DNA from: Prolixibacter bellariivorans ATCC BAA-1284 | GTDB lineage: Bacteria; Bacteroidota; Bacteroidia; Bacteroidales; Prolixibacteraceae | Reading direction: 5' to 3' | Assembly: GCF_000621705.1 (NCBI RefSeq) | Contig: NZ_JHXO01000001.1 | Span: forward strand, 124,001 to 188,000 | Length of the DNA stretch: 64,000 nt | Part shown: positions 1 to 9,461 of the stretch, in pieces | Layout: the number at the start of each line of letters is the position of its first letter | Numbering within the stretch: position 1 is the stretch's first letter | Translations under genes and position numbers: made by a program | Notes under the pieces: model-generated | The model's input: only the letters and a program-made list of their open reading frames with translations | Database searches by the model: none | What the model was told of the DNA's origin: nothing

Positions 1-2
1 AA

Positions 3-650
3 CTGGTTCGCCAGGGTGCAGATTTGTTCGAAAAACTGTATCGTTTGTTTATCGATACCGATGCTTCACTGGCTGAAATCAATCCGCTGGTGATTACTGC
101 AGAAGGTAACCTGATGGCACTCGACGGTAAAATGAACTTCGACGATAACGCCTTGTTCCGCCAGCCGGAAGTTTTGGAAATGCGCGAGCCTACCGAAGAC
201 GAAAAGACAGAAATCGAAGCAAAGGAAAAAGGACTAAGTTTCATCAAACTCGATGGTAACATTGGTTGTATGGTGAACGGTGCCGGACTGGCTATGGCCA
301 CCATGGACATTATCAAGATTTACGGTGGCGAACCGGCTAACTTCCTTGATATTGGCGGTAGCTCGAACCCGCAGAAAGTGATTGACGCCATGAACCTGCT
401 CCTGGCCGATAAAAACGTGAAAGCCGTTATGATCAACATTTTCGGTGGTATTACCCGTTGCGATGACGTAGCTAAAGGTATCATCTCGGCACTTGAGCAG
501 ATGGATGTGAAAATCCCGATTGTCGTTCGCTTGTCAGGTACCAATGCTGCCGAAGGTTTGGAGATTTTGAAGAAAACCAACCTGGTAACGGTAGCTTCTA
601 TGGGTGAAGCTGCTGAAAAAGCCATTGAAATGGCCGGTCAGACTGTTTAA
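3..650 (+). CDS. sucC: Succinyl-CoA synthetase (ADP-forming) beta subunit, C-terminal part
   Basis: This is the C-terminal part of the beta subunit of succinyl-CoA ligase, which makes succinate and ATP from succinyl-CoA in the TCA cycle. The reading frame is open from base 3, so the gene starts upstream of the window; about 215 residues are seen of the usual ~390. Visible signatures are the AEINPL motif of the ATP-grasp region, a glycine-rich [14 protein letters not shown] stretch, and the Rossmann-like ligase domain with LDIGGSSNP and [10 protein letters not shown]. sucD follows 62 bp downstream on the same strand, and the two form an alpha2beta2 or alpha-beta enzyme in the cytoplasm. Identity is very secure. 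Confidence 0.97.
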   Translation: MVRQGADLFEKLYRLFIDTDASLAEINPLVITAEGNLMALDGKMNFDDNALFRQPEVLEMREPTEDEKTEIEAKEKGLSFIKLDGNIGCMVNGAGLAMATMDIIKIYGGEPANFLDIGGSSNPQKVIDAMNLLLADKNVKAVMINIFGGITRCDDVAKGIISALEQMDVKIPIVVRLSGTNAAEGLEILKKTNLVTVASMGEAAEKAIEMAGQTV

Positions 651-712
651 TCGACGTTTTCTGAAATTAATTAACTGATTTACCCTTTGTTTCAATTTTT
701 AATTCAAATCAA

Positions 713-1585
713 ATGAGCATTCTAATCAACTCAGATACCCGCCTCATTGTACAGGGAATTACCGGTCGTGACGGTAGTTTTCATGCACAGAAAATGAAAG
801 AATACGGAACTAATGTCGTTGGCGGAGTTTCACCAGGTAAAGCCGGACAGAAAGTTGGCGATATTCCGGTTTTCAATACGGTGAAAGATGCCGTAGCTGC
901 AACCAAGGCCAATGCAACCATCATCTTCGTTCCGCCGAAATTTGCCGCTGATGCCGTTTATGAAGCATCCGAAGCTGGCGTGGAACTGGTGATTACCATT
1001 ACCGAAGGTGTTCCAACCCTCGACATGGTGAAACTGATGCCTTACCTGAAGAAGAACGGCACAAAAGTAATTGGGCCCAACTGCCCCGGATTGGTTACTC
1101 CAGGCGAAGCACTGGCTGGTATCCTACCGGGAAATATCTTCAAGAAGGGCAATGTGGGCCTGATGAGCCGAAGCGGTACACTCACCTACGAAATGGTGAA
1201 CCAGCTGACCACAAACGGATTGGGTCAGAGTACTTGTGTAGGTATTGGCGGTGACCCCGTTGCCGGACTGTATTATGAGGAGCTTCTGGAAATGTTCGAG
1301 AATGATCCGCAGACCGATGCCATTGTACTGATTGGTGAAATTGGTGGTGATGCCGAAGAGCGGGCTGCCAAATACATCAAAGAGAAAGTAACCAAACCTG
1401 TTGTTGCTTTCATCGCCGGACAAACAGCACCTCCCGGGAAACGCATGGGACACGCTGGTGCCATTATTTCCAGCGGAAGCGGTACAGCTGCCGAAAAAAT
1501 CAAAGCATTTGAAGAGGCTGGTGTTCCGGTGGCCAAAAAACCGACGGAAATCCCGGTGCTCATCAAAGAGCGTTTAGGAAAGTAA
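713..1585 (+). CDS. sucD: Succinyl-CoA synthetase alpha subunit
   Basis: The alpha subunit of succinyl-CoA ligase carries the CoA-binding domain and the phosphorylated histidine. The 290-residue product has the normal family length. The N-terminal CoA-binding Rossmann fold includes [12 protein letters not shown] and GGVSPGKAG. The central [12 protein letters not shown] motif is typical, and the phospho-histidine lies in the KRMGHAGAI motif near residue 246. It follows sucC by 62 bp and is probably cotranscribed with it. A hairpin with a T-run follows the stop codon. The ATG at 713 gives the canonical N terminus. Confidence 0.98.
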   Translation: MSILINSDTRLIVQGITGRDGSFHAQKMKEYGTNVVGGVSPGKAGQKVGDIPVFNTVKDAVAATKANATIIFVPPKFAADAVYEASEAGVELVITITEGVPTLDMVKLMPYLKKNGTKVIGPNCPGLVTPGEALAGILPGNIFKKGNVGLMSRSGTLTYEMVNQLTTNGLGQSTCVGIGGDPVAGLYYEELLEMFENDPQTDAIVLIGEIGGDAEERAAKYIKEKVTKPVVAFIAGQTAPPGKRMGHAGAIISSGSGTAAEKIKAFEEAGVPVAKKPTEIPVLIKERLGK

Positions 1586-1609
1586 TTTTTTCAAGTCCAT
1601 ACAATGTTT

Positions 1610-1647
1610 AAAAAGTGGCAATATCTTCGGGTGTCGCCACTTTTTTA
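1610..1647. terminator. Bidirectional intrinsic terminator between sucD and the TonB receptor
   Basis: A perfect 10-bp inverted repeat (1610-1619 with 1636-1645) encloses a 16-nt loop. It is followed by T residues on the plus strand and preceded by A residues, so it can serve both convergent genes. Confidence 0.85.
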
Positions 1648-1661
1648 TTTTCCTACCGGGA

Positions 1662-4052
1662 TTAAAACTCAATCATGATGCCGATGGTAGGCAATACTGT
1701 TCCGCTTTCCGGATTAATGGTTTTCAACTCATACCGGCTCGGATCGTTCGGATCAATTACCGGACTACCGCTGGCATCTTCCACCAGCACCAGATCGGCC
1801 GGTTGATCGGCCTTAAAGTTGTATGCATTCTGTACATCCACATAAACCATTAATGACCACTTCTTAAAATAGTAGGATTTATCCACCCTGAAATCGAGCT
1901 GATGAAAGGCTTTCAACCGCAATTGGTTGTACCGGCTGTAATCGAGGTAACCTCGTCCTCGGGCATCCCAGGCAGTACGAAGCGATGAAGTTTCCATGTC
2001 CCACGGAGTGTAAGGCGCACCACCCACATAACGCCATTTAAAACCGAAATCCCAGTTTTTCTTGAGGCTTTTATTCGCCGTAATATTGAAAATGTGCCGG
2101 TTATCCCACGAAGCAGGAATGTATCTTCCTTTTCCTTCGCGAAACTCGCTCCGAACAAACGTGTAGGAAAACACGGTATTAAATCCCAGGAAATCCTTGT
2201 CGCGCCCTAAAACTTCAAAACCGTATGCCCGACCGTTGCTATTGGGAAGTACTTCCTCGTCACCGTAGGTACCGTAGTCAGCTCCCTTGCTGGCCAGCGA
2301 AACCGAATCGGCAACCGAGAAAGGATAATCGTTGTAGCCCTTGTAAAAGCCTTCTACCGAGAATTGCCGGTCGGGTTGAGGCTGCCAGGTTATTCCGGCT
2401 ACATAATGATTCACCGAAATGTATTTCAGTCCATTATCCCGATTCACCAGCGTGCCCGAATTATCGCGGTAGCCCATGGTTGTGTAAGACGGTAATTGGT
2501 AATAACGACCGGTATTCATGCTCGCTGAAAGTGATGGAGTAAAATTGTAACTGGCCGAAAAACGAGGCGAAAGCTGCTGTAACGGGTTATTCATTTGAGC
2601 AGAATAATTGTTGGCATCAGCGCGCAATCCCAATGATAGTACCAGCCTTTCGTCTAAAAAGTGTCGGCTCGCCTGTCCAAAGAAAGAATACTTCCAGAAC
2701 GACAAGTCGGTCCGGTAGTTCAGCTCAGTCAGTTCACCATTAATGAAGTTTTTCCGGTAGGTCCGGTTAAAATATTCGGCATACTGTAATCCGCCGCCGT
2801 AATTCAGCCGGAAACCATTTGACGCAGTGCAATTATGCTCATAGCGGAATCTTGTCTCCCGCTCATACGAATCGTAATCGAGCAACAGGTTTTCCGGTTG
2901 TTCCACATTATTCTGGTACTTGTACTGAATGTTGTTGAGTCGGTTTTGACTGACGACCCAGGTATCATAGCCCTTTTCACGGTAGTGTTTATAAACGGCA
3001 CCTACCGCATAACTCCATTGTTTATTCACCGGTAAGTATCCGAGTAAATAGCGTTGCTCTTCGGTATCATTCGCGTCGGTATTCAGTTTGAACTGGTCCA
3101 GAGCACCAATTCCCGTAAAATATATTTCGTTCTTATCATCAATCTTGGTTCGTACTTTGAATTGAAAATCGTTGTAAGTGGGCAGAAAAGGAAGTTCCAA
3201 AGCACTGAAAAGAAACTGCAGATACGATCGACGCGCCGAAAAAATGGCTGTGGTATTTTCGGAAAGTGGACCATCGAGCGTCAGGGCCAAATCGGAAGCG
3301 CCCAGGGTGGCCCGGTATTTCATCTTATCACTGTTGCCGTCTTTTTGCTTGAACTCAAGCACTGAACTTAACGCGTTTCCACGGTCAGCCGGGAAAGCGC
3401 CGGAGTAAAAATCCACCTTGCGAATAAAATCGACATTAATGATTCCAACCGGACCTCCCGAAGCGCCCTGCGTGGCAAAGTGATTGAGATTCGGAATTTC
3501 CACATCATCGAGGAAAAAACGGTTCTCGGACGGACCGCCCCCCCGAACAATCACATCGTTCCGGAATGCCGGCGTTGAAGAAACGCCAGGATAACTCTGA
3601 ATAACCTTGGAAATGTCGCGGTTTCCACCAGGATTCTTCTCAATTTCATCGATGCCAATACTTCGCAACGAGACCGGGCTTTCTTCCCGCCTACGAAACT
3701 GCGATGGCTTTACCGTTATCGCATCCAGATTGACGGTCGATTCTTCCATAGGAATATTTATCTCGGCGCTGCTGGCATTGGTTACCCGAAAAGCTTCAGT
3801 AATATTAATCTGGTAACCTACTGAAGAAGCCTGCAACTTGATAAAACCGGGTGCTAACCCTGTCAACTGAAAATTTCCATTGGAATCGGAAGTCGTTCCG
3901 ATATTTGTTCCAAACACAACAATATTTGCAAAAGGAACGGGTTCGTTATTACTGGCATCATAAATTCGTCCTTTCACTACCCCGTTATTCTCCTGACTAA
4001 AGAGATGAGGTGCGATGAATAAGGCAATGATTAGCAATAGTGTCTTCTTCAT
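1662..4052 (-). CDS. TonB-dependent outer-membrane receptor with carboxypeptidase-regulatory-like domain
   Basis: An outer-membrane TonB-dependent transporter of about 796 residues. The start chosen (ATG at 4052) gives MKKTLLLIIALFIAPHLFSQ, a clean type I signal peptide; an upstream ATG at 4127 would add 25 residues before it. Next comes a CarboxypepD_reg-like beta-sandwich (about residues 27-110, GRIYDASNNEPVPFANI), then a plug domain (about 120-230, with IRGGGPSENRFFLDDVEIPN-type residues), then a 22-strand-type barrel ending in the aromatic IGIMIEF. There is no SusD partner and no SusC-type long N-terminal extension, so this looks like a metal, siderophore or small-ligand receptor rather than a glycan PUL component. 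The substrate cannot be told from sequence. Confidence 0.9.
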   Translation of the reverse strand: MKKTLLLIIALFIAPHLFSQENNGVVKGRIYDASNNEPVPFANIVVFGTNIGTTSDSNGNFQLTGLAPGFIKLQASSVGYQINITEAFRVTNASSAEINIPMEESTVNLDAITVKPSQFRRREESPVSLRSIGIDEIEKNPGGNRDISKVIQSYPGVSSTPAFRNDVIVRGGGPSENRFFLDDVEIPNLNHFATQGASGGPVGIINVDFIRKVDFYSGAFPADRGNALSSVLEFKQKDGNSDKMKYRATLGASDLALTLDGPLSENTTAIFSARRSYLQFLFSALELPFLPTYNDFQFKVRTKIDDKNEIYFTGIGALDQFKLNTDANDTEEQRYLLGYLPVNKQWSYAVGAVYKHYREKGYDTWVVSQNRLNNIQYKYQNNVEQPENLLLDYDSYERETRFRYEHNCTASNGFRLNYGGGLQYAEYFNRTYRKNFINGELTELNYRTDLSFWKYSFFGQASRHFLDERLVLSLGLRADANNYSAQMNNPLQQLSPRFSASYNFTPSLSASMNTGRYYQLPSYTTMGYRDNSGTLVNRDNGLKYISVNHYVAGITWQPQPDRQFSVEGFYKGYNDYPFSVADSVSLASKGADYGTYGDEEVLPNSNGRAYGFEVLGRDKDFLGFNTVFSYTFVRSEFREGKGRYIPASWDNRHIFNITANKSLKKNWDFGFKWRYVGGAPYTPWDMETSSLRTAWDARGRGYLDYSRYNQLRLKAFHQLDFRVDKSYYFKKWSLMVYVDVQNAYNFKADQPADLVLVEDASGSPVIDPNDPSRYELKTINPESGTVLPTIGIMIEF

Positions 4053-4123
4053 TTGGTTAATTTTTGTCAGATAGAAAACACCAAGATAATTATTTTTGTT
4101 TAATCTTTTATAAAATACATTAA

Positions 4124-4138
4124 ACAATTTTAAATTGT
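4124..4138. repeat. 15-bp perfect palindrome upstream of the TonB receptor
   Basis: ACAATTT-T-AAATTGT lies 6 bp after the VOC gene stop codon and 71 bp before the receptor start. It may be a weak A/T-rich terminator for the VOC gene or an operator for the receptor; the sequence does not decide. Confidence 0.4.
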
Positions 4139-4143
4139 CTCAT

Positions 4144-4521
4144 TCAATGCCTTGAATGAATCCGGATATGATTTCCTTCAGAATCAGTGAAACCTGCGTA
4201 GTATCCGATTTCGTCGGTAATTTTCGTTTTCGGAATGGTGACTCTACCTCCGGCAGGTTCCACCCGATTCAACATCGGCGTTAAATCATTTCCACCATTC
4301 AGATAAACAATCACTCCCGAACCGGAAGGTTTGAAATCGTCAAATAAAGTAATAGCTCCTCCCACACCCTCGCTTTGTGGCGTCATAGGGAGAAATCCCA
4401 TTGTCTCTCCAAACCGTGAATCTACGTAAACAGGTTTTTCGAAAAGCGCTTCGTAAAATTTCCGGGCCCGGTTAAAATCGGCTACCGGGATTTCGAACCA
4501 GTTCACCAGGTTTTCTTCCAT
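4144..4521 (-). CDS. VOC-family (glyoxalase/bleomycin-resistance fold) protein
   Basis: A 125-residue single VOC-domain cytoplasmic protein. It opens with VNWFEIPVADFNRARKFYEALF, the usual first beta-alpha unit of these proteins, and ends with GYYAGFTDSEGNHIRIHS, the second metal-ligand strand where Glu and His are common ligands. Proteins of this subgroup are annotated only generically and the substrate is unknown. It sits 91 bp upstream of the TonB receptor on the same strand and divergent from the alpha/beta hydrolase. Confidence 0.85.
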   Translation of the reverse strand: MEENLVNWFEIPVADFNRARKFYEALFEKPVYVDSRFGETMGFLPMTPQSEGVGGAITLFDDFKPSGSGVIVYLNGGNDLTPMLNRVEPAGGRVTIPKTKITDEIGYYAGFTDSEGNHIRIHSRH

Positions 4522-4817
4522 AAGACTATGAATTAGGTTTAATACATGGAAAGTTACGGAAGTTTACCTGAAAAATTATCGCAGAGATGACGCAAAATAC
4601 CCGAAGAAGGTTTTTCCGAACCGGTTGAATGAAAGACTTTTTTCCTCAGCAACGGTCGGACAAATTCCAGAATCGAACCATAAAAACGAAATTATAATTA
4701 TACATTTTCATATCTACATAAAATGATGTTTCAAAACATTTGATTTATCATAAGCATTGGGGATAAAATGCTTCCGATTCGCCTGCTGAAAAAGAAGAAA
4801 TGTGTTAATTTGCACAG
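4522..4817. other. Divergent intergenic region, VOC gene / alpha-beta hydrolase
   Basis: About 296 bp without a gene. It holds a 14-bp palindrome at 4736-4749 (ATGTTT-CA-AAACAT) and a -7-like TTAATTTG box (one mismatch to TAnnTTTG) ending 6 bp before the hydrolase ATG. No small ORF or RNA gene is evident. Confidence 0.4.
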
Positions 4818-5657
4818 ATGAACCAGACCCAGCTTTACCACTTCTCTACCGGACGTAAATTATCCTATTCCCTTTCAGGAAAAGGTGAGTTATTGGTTTT
4901 GCTTCACGGGTACCTGGAGTCGTCGGCTATTTTCGATGACCTGCTGCCGGAACTTTCCAGTCATTTTCAGATTCTGACGGTCGATTTTCCCGGGCACGGC
5001 CATTCCGATCTTCCGCCGGAAGGCTATACTTTTCTTGATTTTGCGAAAGAGTTGTACTCTCTTCTGGAAGAAATTGGCCACACAGACCAATTGACTCTGG
5101 CAGGGCACTCGATGGGTGGTTATAACGCACTGGCTTTTGCCAGCCTTTTTCCTGAGAAAGTTAAATGGCTGGCTTTATTGCACGCATCGGCTGATGAAGC
5201 ATCGGAAAGCCATGTGAACATGCGCCGCCGTGAGATGGGGTTGATTGAGAAAGGAAGGCTGGAACTGATTATCCGGAACTCGTTGCACAACAACTTTGCG
5301 CCTTGCAACCGGGAACGGTTTCCGGAGTTGCATTACCAGCTGCGGGAAATGGCTTCCCGGGTATCGCCTGAAGCAGCCATTGCGGCAATCAGGGCCATTA
5401 TGGGAAGACCCTCCTATCTTGAATTTCTGAATACGGCTCCTTTTCCGGCACTGATTATTGCCGGAGAAGAGGACAAAATACTGGCAGCTGCCAAACAATG
5501 GAACGAAGCACATCATATCCGAAATGCCACTTATGTCGGTTTGGAAAATTGCGGACATGTGGGCTTCATCGAAGAGAAAAGTTTATTTTTAGAGAAATTT
5601 TTGAATTTTTCGGTTGAACAGCCCGAAAACAGTGAGATTGATGGTCGGGACAGATAA
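4818..5657 (+). CDS. Alpha/beta-fold hydrolase
   Basis: A 279-residue cytoplasmic alpha/beta hydrolase with no signal peptide. The oxyanion HGYLES motif lies near residue 30, the nucleophile elbow is GHSMGG (Ser at about 97), the acid residue is probably in the AGEEDKI segment near 217, and the catalytic His is in ENCGHVGFIEE near 248. The architecture matches the 2-succinyl-6-hydroxy-cyclohexadiene-carboxylate synthase (MenH)/proline-iminopeptidase-like superfamily, but no menaquinone genes are nearby and the substrate is unknown. It stands alone between two divergent or independent transcription units. Confidence 0.87.
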   Translation: MNQTQLYHFSTGRKLSYSLSGKGELLVLLHGYLESSAIFDDLLPELSSHFQILTVDFPGHGHSDLPPEGYTFLDFAKELYSLLEEIGHTDQLTLAGHSMGGYNALAFASLFPEKVKWLALLHASADEASESHVNMRRREMGLIEKGRLELIIRNSLHNNFAPCNRERFPELHYQLREMASRVSPEAAIAAIRAIMGRPSYLEFLNTAPFPALIIAGEEDKILAAAKQWNEAHHIRNATYVGLENCGHVGFIEEKSLFLEKFLNFSVEQPENSEIDGRDR

Positions 5658-5709
5658 TTTCTGCGAAATAATAGAAACAATATAAATTATTTGGTTTGCC
5701 TCCGGTTAT

Positions 5710-5741
5710 GTTGTTTAGCATATGACCATCGTCTACATTTG
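5710..5741 (+). promoter_or_regulatory. Candidate Bacteroidota promoter of the sdhCAB operon
   Basis: GTTG at 5710-5713, a 20-bp spacer, and TACATTTG at 5734-5741, a full match to the TAnnTTTG -7 consensus. It lies about 59 bp before the sdhC ATG. Its position inside the upstream reading-frame extension of sdhC supports the shorter sdhC start. Confidence 0.65.
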
Positions 5742-5799
5742 TGATGATTTTTTTGCAACACAAATCATACATGGAATAATTTACTTAAAACAAGGACTT

Positions 5800-6486
5800 A
5801 TGAGCAGTTTCATGAAAGCCTCGATTGGGCGGAAGTTTTTTATGAGCTTAACAGGACTTTTTCTGATTGTCTTCCTGTTTGTTCACCTCACATTGAACCT
5901 GTTCCTGACGTTTGACGACTCAGGAGTTTTGTTCAACGAGGCCGCACATTTCATGGCGACAAATCCAATTATTAAAATAATGGAACCAGTCCTGGCACTT
6001 GGTTTCGTTATCCACATTATTTGGTCGGGATGGATCACCCTTGAAAATATGAAGGCGAGACCGAAGGGGTACCAGGCCGGCGACAATCTGTTGAAGTGGT
6101 ATGCTCCGGCAAAGAACATGTTTATTCTGGGAGGCATGGTTCTGATTTTCCTGATTATCCACCTTTTCAACTTTTACGTAAAGATGCGTTTCACCGGCGA
6201 CCCGCTGCTGAATCAACCGGGACCGGGGCTGGAAGACGGCGTTCATAACTCATACGCATTGGTAGCCAACCTCTTTATTCACTACCCGGTTTACGACATC
6301 ATTTACATTATCGGAGGTATCCTGGTCGGACTCCACATTTCGCACGGCTTTTGGAGCGCTTTCCAAACCATTGGCCTGAATAACAGCAATTGGATGAAAA
6401 GACTGAAGTTTCTGGCTCACCTGGTGGCTTTCATCATTGGTGCCGGATTCGCATACATCCCGCTGTATTTCCTCATTAAGTTTTAA
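5800..6486 (+). CDS. sdhC: Succinate dehydrogenase/fumarate reductase cytochrome b subunit
   Basis: Membrane anchor and di-haem cytochrome b of the Bacteroidota/epsilonproteobacterial-type succinate:quinone oxidoreductase. The 228-residue product has five hydrophobic segments. Conserved histidines likely to ligate haem appear in VFLFVHLTLN, GFVIHIIW, LIIHLFNFY and GLHISHGFW. The ATG at 5800 gives MSSFMKASIGRKFFMSLTG, the standard N terminus; the in-frame ATG at 5722 would place the promoter inside the gene. It is followed 24 bp later by sdhA. It passes electrons to or from menaquinone in the inner membrane. Confidence 0.95.
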   Translation: MSSFMKASIGRKFFMSLTGLFLIVFLFVHLTLNLFLTFDDSGVLFNEAAHFMATNPIIKIMEPVLALGFVIHIIWSGWITLENMKARPKGYQAGDNLLKWYAPAKNMFILGGMVLIFLIIHLFNFYVKMRFTGDPLLNQPGPGLEDGVHNSYALVANLFIHYPVYDIIYIIGGILVGLHISHGFWSAFQTIGLNNSNWMKRLKFLAHLVAFIIGAGFAYIPLYFLIKF

Positions 6487-6510
6487 TTGAACCTTAAAGA
6501 CATTTAAGAC

Positions 6511-8451
6511 ATGAGCAACATAGATTCCAAAATACCTGAAGGCCCGTTGGCCGAAAAGTGGTCTCGTCATAAAGCTGCTATACGCGTAGTAAGTCCTGCC
6601 AACAAACGGAAACTCGACATCATTGTTGTGGGTACCGGCCTGGCCGGAGCATCAGCTGCTGCATCGCTGGGCGAACTGGGATACAATGTAAAAGCATTCT
6701 GTTACCAGGATAGTCCACGCCGGGCTCACTCCATTGCCGCACAGGGCGGTATTAACGCTGCCAAAAACTACCAGAACGATAACGACTCCGTTTATCGTCT
6801 GTTTTACGATACCATCAAAGGGGGTGACTATCGTTCCCGCGAAGCAAACGTTCATCGTTTGGCCGAAGTTTCTCCAAATATCATTGACCAGTGCGTAGCA
6901 CAGGGTGTCCCATTTGCCCGCGAATATGGTGGTAACTTAGCCAACCGTTCATTTGGTGGTGTACTGGTAAGCCGTACATTTTACGCCCGAGGACAGACCG
7001 GCCAGCAGTTGCTGCTGGGTGCCTACTCTGCCCTCAACCGCCAAATTGACGCCGGAAGCGTGGAAATATTTGCCCGTCATGAAATGCTTGACGTCGTAGT
7101 TATCGACGGGAAAGCCCGTGGGATTGTTGCCCGCGACCTGACAAACGGCGAAGTCAAACGCTTTGGAGCACATGCTGTGGTATTGGCAACCGGAGGTTAC
7201 GGCAATGTATTCTTCCTGTCGACCAATGCTATGGGATGTAACGGTTCTGCCGCTTGGCAGGCATACAAGCGTGGCGCTTACTTCTCCAATCCTTGTTACG
7301 TACAGATTCACCCGACCTGTATTCCGGTTCACGGTTCGCAGCAATCGAAACTGACACTGATGTCCGAATCACTGCGTAACGACGGACGGGTTTGGGTTCC
7401 GAAGAAAAAAGAAGATGCTGAACGCCTACGCAAAGGCGAAATCAGTGCAAACGATATCAAAGATGAGGACCGCGACTTCTACCTGGAGCGCCGTTATCCG
7501 TCATACGGTAACCTGGTTCCCCGCGATGTTGCATCGCGTGCAGCCAAAGAACGTTGTGATGCCGGTTTCGGTGTGAATGCTGAAGGCAAAGCCGTTTTCC
7601 TCGATTTTAAATATGCCATTGAGCGTCTGGGTCGCGATACGATTGAGAAACGCTACGGTAACCTTTTCCAGATGTATGAAAAGATTACTGACGTGAATCC
7701 CTATGAAAATCCGATGCAGATTTATCCGGCTATTCACTACGCCATGGGCGGAACCTGGGTTGATTACAACCTGATGACTTCCGTTCCCGGATTATATTCC
7801 ATTGGCGAAGCTAACTTCTCCGATCACGGTGCCAACCGCCTGGGTGCTTCTGCATTAATGCAGGGACTGGCCGACGGTTATTTCATCCTGCCTTACACCA
7901 TTGGTGATTATCTGGCTGGTGAAATTATGGTTCCGAAAATCGATACCAATGCTCCCGAATTTGAAGAGGCCGAGAAGAATGTAACCGGCCGGTTAGAAAA
8001 ACTCTACAACATCAAGGGTGATCAGCCGGTGGATTACTTCCACAAAAAACTGGGCCACATCATGTGGGAATATGTGGGTATGTCACGTAACGAAGAAGGT
8101 CTGAAAAAGGCTATCGAAGAAATTGCCGAACTCAAAAAAGAGTTCTGGAGCAATGTGCGCATCCCCGGTGAAATGAACAACATCAATCCTGAACTCGAAA
8201 AAGCCGGCCGTCTGGCCGATTTCATCGACATCGGTGATTTGATGGCACGCGATGCACTGAACCGCAACGAGTCATGCGGTGGTCACTTCCGTGAAGAATC
8301 AGTAACCGAGGATGGTGAAGCCAAACGTAACGATGAAATCGGTTGTTATGCTTCCGCCTGGGAATTCCAGGGCGAAGACAAAGAGCCGGTTATGCATCGT
8401 GAAGAACTGGTATTCGAGAACGTGAAACTCACCCAGAGAAGTTATAAATAA
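6511..8451 (+). CDS. sdhA: Succinate dehydrogenase/fumarate reductase flavoprotein subunit
   Basis: Catalytic FAD subunit (646 residues) interconverting succinate and fumarate. The FAD-binding Rossmann motif [18 protein letters not shown] lies near residue 36. The covalent-FAD histidine is in [15 protein letters not shown] near residue 72. Active-site HPTCIP and [14 protein letters not shown] motifs follow, and the C-terminal [11 protein letters not shown] motif is present. Length and motifs resemble the W. succinogenes-type enzyme rather than the E. coli SdhA. It lies between sdhC and sdhB in a clear operon; the direction of catalysis in vivo cannot be read from sequence. Confidence 0.97.
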   Translation: MSNIDSKIPEGPLAEKWSRHKAAIRVVSPANKRKLDIIVVGTGLAGASAAASLGELGYNVKAFCYQDSPRRAHSIAAQGGINAAKNYQNDNDSVYRLFYDTIKGGDYRSREANVHRLAEVSPNIIDQCVAQGVPFAREYGGNLANRSFGGVLVSRTFYARGQTGQQLLLGAYSALNRQIDAGSVEIFARHEMLDVVVIDGKARGIVARDLTNGEVKRFGAHAVVLATGGYGNVFFLSTNAMGCNGSAAWQAYKRGAYFSNPCYVQIHPTCIPVHGSQQSKLTLMSESLRNDGRVWVPKKKEDAERLRKGEISANDIKDEDRDFYLERRYPSYGNLVPRDVASRAAKERCDAGFGVNAEGKAVFLDFKYAIERLGRDTIEKRYGNLFQMYEKITDVNPYENPMQIYPAIHYAMGGTWVDYNLMTSVPGLYSIGEANFSDHGANRLGASALMQGLADGYFILPYTIGDYLAGEIMVPKIDTNAPEFEEAEKNVTGRLEKLYNIKGDQPVDYFHKKLGHIMWEYVGMSRNEEGLKKAIEEIAELKKEFWSNVRIPGEMNNINPELEKAGRLADFIDIGDLMARDALNRNESCGGHFREESVTEDGEAKRNDEIGCYASAWEFQGEDKEPVMHREELVFENVKLTQRSYK

Positions 8452-8520
8452 GAGTTAAGTACCCGTATCCGGAAGCACATTATCCGAATACATCTTACTT
8501 AAATCTAAATAATTAAGAAA

Positions 8521-9282
8521 ATGGCTGATAAAATCTTAAAGAAAATATACGTCAAGGTTTGGAGGCAAAATAATCCCTCCGATAAAGGTCGGTTCGAAAC
8601 GTACGAGGTGGAGAATATTTCACAGGGTAGTTCGTTCCTCGAAATGATCGACATCCTGAACGACCAGCTTATTCGTGAAGGCAAAGACCCGATTGCTTTC
8701 GACCACGATTGCCGCGAAGGTATTTGTGGTATGTGTTCCATGTACATCAATGGTCATGCGCACGGACCAGACAGCGAAATTACCACGTGCCAGCTGCACA
8801 TGCGGAAATTCGAAGATGGCGAAACCATTACCGTTGAACCATGGCGTGCCGGTGCATTCCCGGTTATCAAAGACTTGATTGTTGACCGGGTAGCATTCGA
8901 TAAAATTCAGCAGGCTGGTGGTTATGTTTCAGTGAATACAGGCGGTGTACCGGATGGAAATACCATCCCGATTGCACAGGTTGATGCTGAAGAAGCCATG
9001 GACGCAGCTGCTTGTATTGGTTGCGGTGCCTGTGTGGCTACCTGTAAAAACTCGTCCGCTATGCTGTTTGTGGCGGCCAAAGTATCGCAGTTTGCCAAAC
9101 TTCCGCAAGGAAAAGTAGAGGCCAAACGTCGCGCGAAAGCTATGGTAGCCAAAATGGATGAGCTCGGATTTGGTGGTTGTACCAATACCGGTGCCTGCGA
9201 ACTGGCCTGTCCGAAAAATATTTCTATTTCGCATATCGCCCGATTGAACCGGGAATATTTGAAAGCGAAATTCTCTGATTAA
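8521..9282 (+). CDS. sdhB: Succinate dehydrogenase/fumarate reductase iron-sulfur subunit
   Basis: Electron-transfer subunit (253 residues) linking the flavoprotein to the membrane cytochrome. The N-terminal plant-type [2Fe-2S] ferredoxin domain has CREGICGMC and a later Cys in ITTCQLH. The C-terminal domain has [11 protein letters not shown] and [12 protein letters not shown] for the [4Fe-4S] and [3Fe-4S] clusters. It starts 69 bp after sdhA and closes the operon; a terminator lies just downstream. Confidence 0.97.
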   Translation: MADKILKKIYVKVWRQNNPSDKGRFETYEVENISQGSSFLEMIDILNDQLIREGKDPIAFDHDCREGICGMCSMYINGHAHGPDSEITTCQLHMRKFEDGETITVEPWRAGAFPVIKDLIVDRVAFDKIQQAGGYVSVNTGGVPDGNTIPIAQVDAEEAMDAAACIGCGACVATCKNSSAMLFVAAKVSQFAKLPQGKVEAKRRAKAMVAKMDELGFGGCTNTGACELACPKNISISHIARLNREYLKAKFSD

Positions 9283-9310
9283 CAAATCACTCTAAAGCAA
9301 GCAATAGATG

Positions 9311-9340
9311 AAAGGCTTTCCATTACGGAGAGCCTTTTTT
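9311..9340 (+). terminator. Intrinsic terminator of the sdhCAB operon
   Basis: AAAGGCT (9311-9317) pairs with AGCCTTT (9331-9337), with additional TCC/GGA pairs inside, followed by a run of T. Confidence 0.85.
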
Positions 9341-9461
9341 CGTTTTTTCACCCATCTGTTTCTAAAGTTATTGTTAAACCCTTCAGCGAATATTGAATTC
9401 CATTTCATTTTTTATAACTTCGCTCACATCCCACAATTTCAATCATAACAATAGCTTGCTC

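Noticed and set aside
4660-4700. GAATCGAACCA-like string resembling the T-arm/acceptor end of a tRNA on the minus strand
   Set aside because: No matching acceptor stem, anticodon arm or D-arm could be found around it.
5722-5799. 26-residue upstream extension of sdhC
   Set aside because: It contains a full -7 promoter box and removes the conserved N terminus from the start position.
8784-8789. CACGTG cores inside coding genes (8784-8789, 18042-18047, 28260-28265) as further parS sites
   Set aside because: Only the central hexamer, or one arm at 18042, matches; the outer bases do not fit the consensus.
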